Shown here: positions 1 through 11,848 of the stretch, piece after piece | Layout: each line of letters starts with the position of its first letter | Position numbering within the stretch: the first letter of the stretch is position 1 | Assembly (NCBI GenBank): GCA_028554795.2 | Contig: CM068827.1 | Location: forward strand, 76,691,677-76,755,676 | Reading direction: 5' to 3' | DNA: 64,000 nucleotides | Origin: Sinohyriopsis cumingii | Taxonomy: Eukaryota; Mollusca; Bivalvia; Unionida; Unionidae | Notes under the pieces: model-generated | What the model was told of the DNA's origin: nothing | The model's database searches: none | The model's input: the letters and a program-made list of their open reading frames with translations, nothing else | Program-made: the position numbers and the translations under genes

Positions 1-1165
1 TTGCTTCGAACATTAGACTGACGTTCAATACATAACATCTCATCGTCCTAATTTTCGTGCTGTATTTCCTTTGTAAGCACATATTTAAAAGATATGACAG
101 TGCAAAACAAATAGCACTGAAACACGAGTAAGGAATGAATGCTGTCAGTATTGAGTTTGCATGTTGAATACGACCTCTTTTTCACCTATATCAGTAAGGG
201 AGACGATAACAGTAGCCATACAGTTTGGACAAATACATTATTTATTAATATAACATTGTGTAGGATGATTCAAATAAATTCTGACAGTTCTATTATTACG
301 CAGTGTATTTCCGCTAACGATATTTATCACTGGAAGCTTCAAAGCCGTGATAGATAAGTATAGGGATCAAATTTATTTGGATATGATTCTTGCTACTGCT
401 CTTTGCACAACCATAAATAGTATATTCCGCCAGATAAATTAATTTAAGTTCACAAACTATGTCCCACTTACGTGTTGTAGATCAAGACGCTGATTAATTG
501 TCGGATTTCGGAAAAATACAGAATGCTTTTACAAGTTTTACAATCCCTACCCTATTTTTTATCTGTCAATGGAAAAGAATAAATTCTGCCAAAAAATAAG
601 TCGATTATTGATTTTAGATGCACATTAACTCAGTGTATGGTTCTCTGCTAAAAATGGGCCAATATCAATTTAAAATGTAATTAACCTATTATATGCTGTT
701 GCTGAGACTTGATCAGAAATGTTTGTGATAATGGTTACAGCGGGAGAAACCTAATCATTTCAGTGATCAATTATTACATTTGATACTATAATAATATTGT
801 GTAGTTTGAATACTGACATTTTTTGCATATAAAGCCTTGCTTCGTATATCAAATAGACGTTCAATATACAATATCTCATCATCCTAATTTTTCTGACATA
901 TTTCCTTTGCAATGATATATTTAAAAGAGGTGACAATGCAAACACATTCCGTTAACACTTTAATGAGGGATGAATAATGTCAGTATTGAGTTTGAATGTT
1001 AAATACAACATCTTTTTCACCTACTTCATTGTGGGAGACGATATCTGCGAGAAAAATTAGGACAAGTACCTTATTTATTCATATCATATTGTGTAGGAAG
1101 AATCAGATAAATTCTGACAATTCTTTTAATGCGTAATGTATTTCTCTAATGACAGTTACGTCTTA
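1..1165. repeat. Diverged local duplication (units 1-330 and 836-1165)
   Basis: The first 330 bases and positions 836-1165 can be aligned over their whole length in the same orientation. Both share the ordered landmarks 'ttgcttcg', 'gacgttcaat', 'atatttaaaag', 'gtcagtattgagttt', 'ctttttcacct', 'gggagacgat' and 'taaattctgaca'. Identity is roughly 75-80% by eye, with small gaps. The 505 bases between them do not align to the sequence after the second unit. It could be a local tandem duplication with period about 835 bp, or two copies of a dispersed element. Short ORFs here are not conserved between the units, so I call no gene. Confidence 0.7.
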
Positions 1166-1296
1166 GAGTTACGTATGTAACTGTACTAACGAACTTGCAC
1201 CAAAAATAAAAGCAGCCGATTTTGAATTTTAAACGTTTATATAATAGCTCATAATACGTAAGAGATCAATGGCATATGCAATGTATTATTTATTTT

Positions 1297-1581
1297 CAAG
1301 TATTTATCGGGGCCCCGAGTGGCCGAGTGGTCTAAAGCGCTCTCAGTTACGGATCACTGCCATCTCACCTCTGCCTGCGTGGGTTCGAGTCTCAGATTCA
1401 GCCAATGTCGGTATGTAAGAAAGATTGCCAGTAGCTTCTCGTAAGTCGGTGGTTCTTTCTGCGGTTTTCCCGGGTTCTTTCTCCACCATTAATACTGGCC
1501 GACATGCATAGCCTATCGTGTGCTGAAAAATGGCGTTAAACACTACAACAACAACAACAACAACAACAACAAGTATTTATC
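1297..1581 (+). mobile_element. SINE-1 copy A, tRNA-derived, with 12-bp target duplication
   Basis: A SINE of about 261 bp (1309-1569) starts with a tRNA-like head. A box A-like 'tggccgagtggt' and a box B-like 'ggttcgagtct' are present with class II (Leu/Ser-type) spacing. A body containing 'aatggcgttaaac' follows, and the element ends in a (CAA)n tail at 1545-1572. The insertion is flanked by a perfect duplication, 'caagtatttatc', at 1297-1308 and 1570-1581, which defines its ends and shows target-primed integration. Three further copies lie in this window on the other strand. The head is too altered to be a functional tRNA gene. Confidence 0.92.
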
Positions 1582-1655
1582 ATAGACATTGGCAATTTGA
1601 AATTTAGAGTTCAGCGGATCTTGCCAGCATAGGAAAATAGTTGATAGAAGAAGTG

Positions 1656-1928
1656 TATTTATAAATGTTATTGTTGTTGTTGTAGGGTTTAACGCCATTT
1701 TTCAGCACACGATAGGCCATACATGGCTGCTAGTATTAATGGTGGAGGAAGAACCCGGGAAAACCCCGGAAAGAACCACCGACCCACGAGAAGCTACTGG
1801 CAAGCTTTCTCACATACCCACATTAGCCGAATCCGAGACACGAACACACGCAGACAGAGGTGAGATGGCAGTGATCCGTAACGGAGAGCGCTTTAGACCA
1901 CTCGTCCACTCGGGGCCCCTATTTATAA
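1656..1928 (-). mobile_element. SINE-1 copy B, inverted relative to copy A
   Basis: This is the same SINE family as the 1.3-kb copy but on the minus strand, occupying 1665-1919. The tail reads as (GTT)n at 1671-1683 and the tRNA-like head lies at the right end near 'cactcggggcccc'. A 9-bp target duplication 'tatttataa' is found at 1656-1664 and 1920-1928. A (GT)n run follows directly. Copies A and B face each other with only about 95 bp between them, so a transcript through both could fold into a long hairpin. Confidence 0.9.
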
Positions 1929-1954
1929 GTGTGTGTGTGTGTGTGTGTGTGTGT
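1929..1954. repeat. (GT)n microsatellite
   Basis: An uninterrupted GT run sits immediately after the target duplication of SINE-1 copy B. Confidence 0.95.
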
Positions 1955-3645
1955 TTGTGTGAACATAGTTTCAACTGAAGCCCCATGAATATATACATAG
2001 TCTTTGTTTCTCATGCATCTTGAACAAGTCCTAGTATCCAAGTAAATTTTGTATTGCCTTTTATTGCACGTTTTTTCAAAATCTGTTTAAGGGGTCTAAA
2101 CAAAGTGTCATTGTTCAATATTAACCTCCTCTAGGGAAATGCCCATCTCACCATCCATAAGAATTTCATCGTTCAAGCTCTGTATGCAGCAATTATAGAT
2201 GTAAAGAGGTGGTGCTTAAAAGTGAAGAATCTTGCAAGTCGACACTCGTACTTTGAATAGAAACTCGTACTTTAAATGATACTGCAGCTTGAATAATAAA
2301 TGTATTAAGGATACAATCGTTTGATTTAATAAGAAAGTTATCAGAATGTTTACATTACAGTCATTAGCGAGTGGTTTTGTCTGAGGAAAGGGCATCTAAC
2401 CAAATATAACTGCATCATCAAGTTCCTGCGGCAGCTAGGTTAACCAAAAACGTTCTTTAAGGCTAAATACATGTTGAACTGATACAAATAAATGATATAT
2501 GATTTTCCCGTGATATAAATGTTTTCTTCCCAAATCGGCTGTTTGATAAAATAGTTTTCCTTCTCTAGAATCCAAATTATTATGTTCATCAGATATTCAT
2601 ATGCTATTTGCCCAGCAGTTTCATCAATAGTTACTGTATACTTCCAAACATTTCAGACATATAAGTTGATCTTATGTAATTACAATGTTAAAGCTAGCAC
2701 TTGGTTCAGCTGTGTTAGATTTTGTATTTAGATAATTGTATTCTTTGTTGATTGGATCCAATGTGAAAAAAAAGTTTGATCGGGCATAACTGACAATGCA
2801 AGCACGTGCTCTACACTTGAATTAGCTAACCCTCCAATTAATTATGAATGTGCTTTGTCTAGCTGCATGTACTTCACTGACATTTACACAGATGTTTCTT
2901 AGTTTATTGCACCAGTTCGTGACAAATACCATACTGGAAATCAAGCTACCTGATTTACCTATTATCTCCAACGGTACAGGCACCCGACTGAACTACTTTC
3001 ATTATTGACCGTAATTTTCTGTTATGTATATTTGATTTATACTAATTCTTGGCTTTCCTTAAAGATTATACGTCATGTACATTCGTATTTTATGCTTGAC
3101 CTTGTCCAAAATGAAGCCAATGGTGTGCCTGATCAGTGACATGTATTTTGCCAACAACGTAATATATAGCTAATATTTTTCTATGAGAATAGATTAAATA
3201 TTGAGATCAATATTATTAGTAAATGTGTTTATTTCGGTAAGAGTTAAAAATACATTCTTGACTCTGACTTTATAAACTTCCCATTAGATGACAGAGTATT
3301 TAAAGAAAATGTAAATTACGACCTAATTCAAGTAAACGTTACTTATTTACGTAAGAATTATTATTTCGTGCCTTTTCATCTGAAGCAGAATTAGCCTTAT
3401 TGTTGTGTTCAGATTTTGATTTGAGTTGATTAATTTATTCAAATTATTATTCATTGGAATATAAAAGTACCCAATAATATTCTTGGACTACAATTTTAAT
3501 TTGGAATTACAGTGAATTCAGACCAGGTTATTTTGGATTATATTATTGCGATACATCAAAAGCCTATTAGTACATCGCCACACTCCAGGCCGTTGGCACA
3601 TTAGCACGTCTGAGACTGCAGGTTAATCAATGCATTTGTTATCGG
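1955..3645. other. No recognised gene
   Basis: AT-rich sequence with stops in all frames. I see no ORF of note, no tandem repeat and no recognisable element. Confidence 0.5.
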
Positions 3646-3649
3646 AATT

Positions 3650-3760
3650 TATTTGGAACTTCATACATTTAGATTTATGATAGAACTGTTTGGGATTTAA
3701 TTCACAATACTGAAAGTTCTTTTTAAATTTTCACTTTGTTTTTATGAAAATAATTGGGTT
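3650..3760 (+). mobile_element. Short relic matching the end of Gypsy copy 2
   Basis: This stretch aligns with about 63,870-63,960 at the end of the window. Shared landmarks are 'ttggaac..catac', 'tgatagaac', 'tttaattcacaatact' and 'attttcac.ttgt'. In the 63.9-kb copy the same sequence immediately follows the N-terminal end of a Gypsy-type reverse transcriptase. The match is about 75% by eye over about 90 bp. It may be a fragment of the same element family. No coding capacity survives here. Confidence 0.4.
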
Positions 3761-4458
<698 letters not shown>

Positions 4459-4514
4459 GTAGCAAGAACAAATTCGAAACTATTAACAAAGTATAAAATA
4501 AAAAGTTTTAAAAT

Positions 4515-5505
4515 GGTCGTCCTCTCGCCATTGTGTATATTAGTGGTAGGAGCAGTGCCGGATTAAGGCCTTCCAGGACACACGGTACTAATGGCATGGA
4601 AAAATGGGAACCAGCCTGGAAATGGGTGAACATAAAATAGAGTATACATGGGTTTGGCTGACCAGGATTGGTTAATAATGTAAGTCATGTTTTAGAAAAA
4701 AGAATCTTTTGAGAGCTTATCCTAGTTGCAAGTGAAAACAATAGAAACATTGTTTTATTGATGGAATTTCAGTCCTTTAACAGCCTTGAGTTTGGAACAC
4801 TCATTACTAAAATTAGCACCTGGCTCTTTGGTGCGGAATTGAAAGCACATGTTTCAAATACATGCAGGTGCAGAAAATGCACTAAATATTATGGTGCCTC
4901 CACCCTCCTACAAAATGGTAAATTAAAAACAAAAACAATACTAAAATATTAAAAACTATAAATGTAGGGAAAATACCAGGGGTCATATATAATTAATTAA
5001 ATGTTTTCATCAAACATTAATTTTAATTTTTTCAGGTTTCCTTGTTGGGATGGTGCCCTAAGGTCGTAAATGTGTGCCTGATGGGTAATCCAGCACTGTG
5101 TGGGCCTCTTCCCGACATTGTGTATTTGAGTAATATGGGCTTTCTCTCAACATTCTGTACTGAAGCAGTTGGGTCCTCTCAACATTGTATATTTGAGCAG
5201 TATGGGTTTCCTCTCAACGTGGTATATTTGAACAATATGTGTATATAAGCATTATGGGCTCCGTCTTGCCATGGTGTATTCGAGCAATATGGGCTCCGTT
5301 TCGCCATTGTGTATTCAAGCAGTATGGGCTTCCTCGCAAGATTCTGTATTGGAGCAGTTAATGCCTCTTCTCGACAATGTATATTTGTGCAGTATGGGCT
5401 TCCACTCACCATTTTGTTGATAAACAGTATGGACGTCATCTCGACATTGTGTATTTGAGCTAGATAGACGTCTTCTCTATATTATGTATATAAGAAGAAT
5501 GCGGC
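4515..5505. repeat. Minisatellite with units of about 35 bp, split by an insertion
   Basis: From 5099 to about 5505 there are about a dozen degenerate units with the core 'cattgtgtatttgagcagtatgg' shortened or altered from unit to unit. Typical pieces are 'gggcttcctctc', 'gacattgtgtattt' and 'gagcaatatggg'. Unit length is about 33-37 bp. A further unit (about 4515-4552, 'cctctcgccattgtgtat') lies on the far side of the hAT-like element at 4553-5098, so the element split the array. Short ORFs on both strands here are by-products of the repetition. Confidence 0.85.
4553..5098. mobile_element. hAT-like non-autonomous DNA element
   Basis: The left end reads 'cagtgccggattaag' (4553-4567) and the right end reads 'ggtaatccagcactg' (5084-5098). 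These form imperfect terminal inverted repeats of about 14 bp beginning CAGTGC, a start typical of hAT elements. Length is about 546 bp with no transposase ORF. The flanking 8-mers match only weakly, so the target duplication is decayed or the exact ends are off by a base or two. Minisatellite sequence lies on both sides, which supports insertion into the array. Confidence 0.6.
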
Positions 5506-6165
5506 TTCAGGACTCAATGTACTAATTCAGTTGCTATAGTATACAAATGCAAACACCATTAAGAATTCAATAACCTTAAATTTCTAAATGCTTACAATCA
5601 AACCTGTTTTTATTAGTATAGAACAATCCTTTATGGTATCACGGTACCAATTGTTTTTCCATATACCTCAATGCTAATGTTTTGTGAAATAAATATACTT
5701 TCTGTCCTACTTGGGCATGCATGTCACACGCTGTCATATAGAACAATGCTAGATTGTCAATTTGACAATGACATAACCAGGTACTCCATTGCATTTAAGA
5801 GAGATAACTCTACTGGAACTAGACAGGGGTAAGAGTTATCTAGTCACAACAAGCACATTTTCAGTCATGTGTACCATATTTTAAAAAAATCATAAAAAAT
5901 ACAAAATATGATCTAGATAGAAATTAACACAAACTCACATGTTGCCAAGAGGCTCAACTTTTTTTTAAGCCAAACAGAAAGTACAAGTCTTACATAATGC
6001 ACCAATCACAGCTAGTTTTGTTCTTTAATTCTGAATACAATGTTCCATACACCTTAAGCTCCGCCCACCTGGACTTGCGCAATTGGTACCGTTATACCTT
6101 ATGAGTTCCTTTGTAGAGAAAACCATATGAGCCGCGGATGTTTTGGATCTACACGAAATATATTC
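5506..6165. other. No recognised gene
   Basis: AT-rich, no supported ORF, no clear repeat. Confidence 0.5.
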
Positions 6166-6430
6166 TTTCAATTCCGCACCAAAAAGTCAGGTGCTAATTT
6201 CATTATCTAGTATTCCAAACTCAAGTCTGTAAAAGGACTGAAGTTCCATCAACAAAACAATGTCTCTGTGATTTTCTCTGTTACAACTAGGATACGCTCT
6301 CAAAAAATATTTTATTTTTACTAAAATCTTACATCCATTATCAACCAATCTTGTCAAGCCAAACCCATATATACTATATTTTATCTTCGTCCATTTCTTG
6401 ACAAGTTCCAATTGGTCCTATATCCACTTT
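6166..6430 (-). repeat. Inverted copy of part of the 4.6-4.85 kb element
   Basis: Read on the minus strand this segment aligns with 4620-4850. Shared landmarks, written in the orientation of the 6.2-kb copy, are 'ttcaattccgcacc', 'aggtgctaattt', 'ttccaaactcaag', 'aaggactgaa', 'aaaacaatgt', 'aactaggata' and 'gccaaaccca'. Identity is about 80% by eye. The terminal inverted repeats of the hAT-like element are not present, so this is a partial or older relative lying 1.5 kb away in opposite orientation. Confidence 0.7.
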
Positions 6431-6839
6431 TGATTTTCTTGACGGACCTAGGAATGGTCCATGCATAAGTAAATGGTGTGCATAGTTCTGCTTGTCAAAG
6501 ATTACATTAGTGAATATTAAATTGTACTTCAAGTTCATGCTTGCCAACAATTGCAAGGATGCATTTTATGCAACCTTTAAGTATGTGAGCCTTATTTCAG
6601 AAAAACAAATAATATTGGAATAAAATTGTCTAATCAAGATTTATCTTTCTGCTCTCACCAGTTATCTCTCTTCAGTTTTAGAATGAAATATATTTTCATC
6701 CTTGCCATGCTATGAATTTATGAGAGGTCAAGGTGACCCTCTATATATGCATGTATTACTAAAGAAAAAGAGATTTAACGACAGAACTTATCTGAATTTC
6801 TTCAGAACAAATATAATTTGCACTTAAGGTAAGGTAGGC
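6431..6839. other. No recognised gene
   Basis: Nothing recognisable beyond short chance ORFs. Confidence 0.5.
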
Positions 6840-6909
6840 ATGCATACATACATGCATATATACATACATACATACATACATATATATACATACAGACAGA
6901 CAGACATAC
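6840..6909. repeat. (CATA)n/(CAGA)n microsatellite
   Basis: Imperfect tetranucleotide repeats, mostly CATA with a short CAGA end. Confidence 0.9.
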
Positions 6910-7720
6910 GATCTTATTATCATCTTGTTAATTACTCATCCATTTATCCAATATCATACTCGTAATTTACCATTTACCAGGCACATTTGCACTGCTAGTC
7001 ACTTCGTCACAATTACAGTTATTAATAACATATTATAAAGGAATCCGGTTGATGAAACATACCTGCAATATAAATGATGGAATGCAACAATATATCATTA
7101 CGCTGACATTTATGCCAAGCATCAAACAATTAAAACAGAATGACGGGTTGATTTCTTTCCTGCAAACAAGGAAATGGAGATAATAATGAAATGGATAATG
7201 TGATAGATGTACTCGTGAAAGTTATATATATATTTTCTTGCATTGAATGCTGCAGATATTCTTATATGTATCTCTAAAACAAGTTTAAATGAAACGAATC
7301 GAACTCGGCAGATGCCAACTGCATTTATAGTTAGCAATAAATAAATATCAAGATATTTCACAACGAAAGATTTACATGCATATTCTACAAACTGTGCTTT
7401 CTGTTAAACTTCTGGCGCCAAAACGGCGAGGCAAATGATTTTATGCAACATATAATGACAAAGACGAATTGTTATGATATAATCAAAATGACTGGTCCCT
7501 GTTTTAAAAATGGCCCTCCGTTTTGTACACAAGGATGTATTGCTTTCTTTGATATGTCTTACTTTATGTAATGATGATAATCGACTCTTAAGTTTTGTGT
7601 CAGCTCCTACGCAGTCTTCCAGTTTTTTTTTAACTATACGCATAAGCTCCTACTCAGCCTTTCATATTTCTTAATTATTCATCCTCAGGCACTTAAGCAT
7701 TATTTATGCGAACAGCATAT
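6910..7720. other. No recognised gene
   Basis: Two minus-strand ORFs of 79 codons (7122-7361 and 7404-7643) show no family resemblance. I see no other structure. Confidence 0.5.
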
Positions 7721-8160
7721 TTAATTTTACTCTCAAAGGGATATTTTGTTAGCTGCATCATCATGTTTAATCCTACTCTCAAAGGAATATTTTGTTAGTA
7801 GCATCATCATGTTGTAATTCTACTCTCAAAGGGATATTTTGTTAGTTACATCATCATATTTAATCCTACTCTCAAAGGAAAATTTTGTTAGTTGCATCAT
7901 CATGTTTAATTCTACTCTCAAAGGGATATTTTGTTAGCTGCATCATCATGTTTAATTCTACTCTCAAACGAATATTTTGTTAGTTGCATCATCATGTTTA
8001 ATTCTACTCTCAAAGGGATATTTTGTTAGTTGCATCATCATGTTTAATTCTACTCTCAAGTGTATATTTTGTCAGATACAACATCAGCATTAATTCTACT
8101 CTCAAATGTATTTTGCCAGCTGCAGCATCATCCTTAATTTTACGCTCAGACGGATTTTCA
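7721..8160. repeat. Tandem array of 46-bp units, about 9.5 copies
   Basis: Units share 'tttaattctactctc', 'aaagggatattttgtt' and 'agttgcatcatcatg'. The first seven are nearly identical, differing by 1-4 bases. The last two or three decay towards the right, ending in 'ttaattttacgctcag'. Stops occur in each frame, so it does not code for protein repeats. Because the units are contiguous with no unique spacers it is a minisatellite, not a CRISPR array. Confidence 0.95.
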
Positions 8161-9255
8161 ATTTCTTACATTAGATAATATGAATTCTTGAATTACATGC
8201 AATCAAAGCTCTTTACAAGTAAACATGCCTGCATGAACACAGACTCTTACTGTTATGCAGATATTTTACCTCAACATTAGTTTCATTATGGGGTATTGGA
8301 AGAAGCTCGTTAGCATTGGTCGATAACAATAATGGATTAGCGATCATTATTAATAATTGTAAGATGCGATGGATTAAAATCACATACCGGGCATCATCTG
8401 TATTTTTGTCTGTCATGAAATTTCTTACAGACAATAAAAAGTTGTGTGATTAATCAAACAATAATTATTCGTTCCTCTCACCGTCTGATTTAGCTTCTAC
8501 AATACATTTGTATTATTTACTGCAGCTTCGCATGTTGTCTATGGTAGACAAATAATAGTTCGCATTGATTGTGATGCCTGGGGATATTGAAAACTTCCAG
8601 TAGTCTAAGCCAATTCGGATCAGTGAAAAACCTGATATAAAAATATTATTAAACAGTTTACTGTACCTGCATCATGCTATATATCTAAATGAAGACAGTG
8701 GTTGATTGTATGTCACCGTCGATATATAATGCAATATACAGGATATATCCGATTCTCCATGACTTGCTCTGGAGTTTGTTTTGTCGACTCAGGTCATACA
8801 TTAATCGACTTGTTTCCATGTGATTAATATCATTAATAATACTTACCCAATCCCAGGCATGAATATCATGATGAAGTCTTTAGGATCGACAGTAATTTGA
8901 ATGCATGTTCATATTTTAAACCATGCGAGTATTTGTATCAAGTGAAGTTAGTTTCGTTTTGACAATATGATAACTCCTTCCCTCTCTAAAGTGATTTTAT
9001 GTTATCTTGATCCAGCTTTATTAAGTTTATGTTTGCTACCTACCAAGCATCGAAAAGTGATTAAATTCATATAGAGTGAAGCATTACTGCATGCAGAATG
9101 GATATTCTTTCTTCCTAAGACAAGTTTACATTTTACTGTCGTTCTATCAAAAGTAACAGTTTAAAATTATAAAAGTGAAAGGCTGCGGTCTTGTTTTTGA
9201 GAAAACTCCATTGTAAGTACATACTATAACAATTCCGTCAGGAAGGGATCCCACC
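8161..9255. other. No recognised gene
   Basis: AT-rich, with only a 73-codon minus-strand ORF (8213-8434) of no recognisable family. Confidence 0.5.
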
Positions 9256-9402
9256 TTTTACATCCGTGTGGCGATAGCGAGACGAGTAAAATGGGTTTAG
9301 GTTCGAACCTACTTAACGTACACATTACTAGTAGGCATCTTCTGAAACAACTGAGGCTATTGTTTCGCTAATTAGTGAAGCAAAGCAACGATGTTCAATA
9401 AG

Positions 9403-9452
<50 letters not shown>

Positions 9453-9500
9453 GGACAAAGAGTATATTAGCAATACACATATAAATTTTTCAAAAAGCGT
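9256..9500 (+). mobile_element. SINE-like repeat with tRNA-type box B and (TATC)n, copy 1
   Basis: A box B-like 'ggttcgaacct' near 9300 follows 'gtgtggcgatagcgag', which could be a worn box A. The sequence then passes 'aggcatcttctgaa' and runs into a (CTAT)n array at 9403-9452. The sequence after the array ('cat.taaat.ttt.aaaa.gcgtg', 'caatatg.t.tctggt') recurs at 9908-9955 after another tetranucleotide array. It is probably an old tRNA-derived SINE. No target duplication was seen. Confidence 0.35.
9403..9452. repeat. (CTAT)n microsatellite
   Basis: About twelve perfect CTAT units. Confidence 0.97.
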
Positions 9501-9784
9501 GCTTGCACAATATGATGTCTGGTATTCCACCATACACAGACGTTAACAGTGACCTAAAGCTAAATGTTCTATTCCAGTAATTCTTCAAAGTCAGCAGCAT
9601 TTCTCCTCGAAATTGTTGTCTCGCAATCATCTTTTTGAAGATTTATATAGGAATTTATATTTCGGGGTCAGCTCTAGTAATGATTATACAAGTTTTGCAA
9701 GAAAATAATAAAGGTTTTCCCCAGATACAGTGTTGATATTTAGAAAAGGATGAAATCTGGAATATGGCTCCGTTTGTAGCTTAT

Positions 9785-9867
9785 TTAACAAGCTAAATTA
9801 AATGGGATGTACATTGCAGTCTATCTACCTACCTACCTACCTACCTATCTATCTATCTATCTATCTG

Positions 9868-9899
<32 letters not shown>

Positions 9900-9975
9900 G
9901 CAGCAAATTTCATGTAAATATTTTAAAAGGCGTGACTACTCAATATGGTATCTGGTGCATGAAGCAAAAAATAGA
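9785..9975 (+). repeat. Second copy of the (TATC)n-associated repeat
   Basis: A CTAC/CTAT array at 9820-9898 is followed by sequence resembling that after the 9.4-kb array: 'catgtaaatattttaaaaggcg' against 'catataaatttttcaaaaagcg', then 'caatatg.tatctggt'. Identity is about 70% over about 50 bp. The 61-codon ORF across it is repeat-encoded. Confidence 0.5.
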
Positions 9976-11671
9976 TACCCTGTGTGAGGTCACCAAAAAA
10001 GTTTTCCCATTGTTTTTTTTATAAAAAGTATGTGTCATTTGAAGAGTACTTAAAGTTGATAAATGAAGCTCATTCACGAGAACTTGGAGGTAACATTAGG
10101 TAATTAACTGGGTAATTAAGAGGAACATATTTATCACAGCGTTATTCTTCATTACTTCAAACCTTTTTGTCCACAATGCAATGTCCATTTTTTATTTCCG
10201 CAACATGAAAGGTGAGAAAATAACTAATAGTGTGTAAGTAATTATGATTAAATGCATTATACGACAAAAATGAACTAGTTATAATTTTAAATTTATATTT
10301 AATCGTATTTTTTTGTTGTTGCTTACATGAAACTCACATTATTTTTAATCATCACCATATACCATACGTCTGTAGCCAAGTATTGCTTTTATAATTGAAT
10401 TCTAAAAGAAATATTATATACTATTTTGCTCTTTTCATTGTATGTATGTTAATTGAATTTATTTCTTTAATTGACTTGGTTAATACGCTTCCGTATGAGT
10501 TTAATTTAAGTTTTAGTTAGGCAGAGACTCGCAGTCCGTTGACTGTCATACAAGCCATGACATGGTAGACAACATAGCTAGCCTGGGGTTTAAAGCGCAC
10601 TTTGTCAATTTCTCTAGTTGTAACACTTCCCAACAGAAACATAAATCAAGTTCCTCAAACATCAATTAGGCACTATTAGCTCCAACATTTTAACTGCAAG
10701 CACAACAGCTTCTGCTACTACCAGCGTTACTGTTAATACTACTAATAGTTTTGGCTATTACTACCACTACGAATATTACGGATTAACTACTACTACTACA
10801 ACTACTTTGACCACTGCTACTAAGCCCTTTAATTAGATAAACATGTAAGACCCTAATTTATGAAAAGCAAAAGGACTTAGACATTTACAGCCTTTGGTCG
10901 GAATAAAGGTGTGCATTATTTCAGGCTAAATTGTTTGCTTTTGCTTTCTTGTTTGAAATAATTGAGTTTGTAAAGATTTTCTCCTCGAGCGTTTTGTTTG
11001 TATACCTCTTAATCTTGTTTTTGTTACCGTGGTCAGGAAATAATCATGCTCCAGCCGGGAAATCCATAATTTGATTATATGTCCCACTTAATTTCTTTTA
11101 GAAACGCCTTTTCACTTCAAAACAGGTTCAGGATTCGTTGACCGACTTAATTCAGAGAAATCAAAATGATTGTTTCACTCTGCAGAATGCGTTGCAAAAA
11201 GAGAAGCATAATTGTATAACCAAAAATCATTAGCAAACAAAAGGTGTTCTGAAAGTTGTCTTCAAAATATTCACTAAAAGCAAGATTTCGTTACCAAACA
11301 TGTCTTCTTTGAAGTCTCCATGGTTTAAGTACGAAAGAAATATCCACATGAATGTTTCAACTTTGTCGAAAGAAGACACAAATGATGGAAATTCTTTCTT
11401 TTCTTCATTTGTGCCGCATGAATGCCTTGACTGCTTTACGAGGTTTGGTCTTGGATGATGCGTACTTTTCGCAGGATAACATATGTTTGGCAATGAAAAT
11501 AGCAATGACAAATCTGACAAACTCTTCTCTTTGCATTTAATTTGTAAGACAGTGCAAAGTCCTATCCGACGTAGACTAACTTTTTAATCTTCACTTAATT
11601 ATTGTTGTTATAATTTCTAACTTCCATATCTTATATTATATTTACTGCTACAATGATAAGTAATAAATAAG
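9976..11671. other. No recognised gene; imperfect TAC-rich patch at 10,715-10,830
   Basis: Mostly AT-rich without recognisable content. At 10,715-10,830 there is a patch of interrupted 'actact'/'tactac' triplets, a degraded trinucleotide repeat. Two overlapping antisense ORFs near 11.2-11.5 kb (96 and 62 codons) match nothing I know. Confidence 0.5.
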
Positions 11672-11848
11672 TATACATGTGGTTTAACGTGGCAATTCTA
11701 AGCATTACATATGAATGGGGTTTAATGTGGCAATCCTAACAATTATGTATGCATGGGGTTTAATGTGGCAATTCTAACAATTGCGTAGGCATGGGATTTA
11801 ATGTGGCAATTCTAAACATTGCATATGCATGGAGTTTAATGTGGCAGT
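11672..11848. repeat. Tandem array of about 43-bp units, 4 copies
   Basis: Four units share 'catggggtttaatgtggcaat', shortened or altered from unit to unit, followed by 'tctaacaatt' and a 'gcgta'/'gcata' variant. The final unit breaks off at 'ggcag', where LTR-A begins. Confidence 0.9.

Noticed and set aside
1311-1400. tRNA-Leu/Ser-like gene
   Set aside because: Head of SINE-1 with distorted arms; the same sequence recurs in four SINE copies.
7721-8160. CRISPR-like array
   Set aside because: Units are contiguous without unique spacers and the genome is animal; it is a minisatellite.
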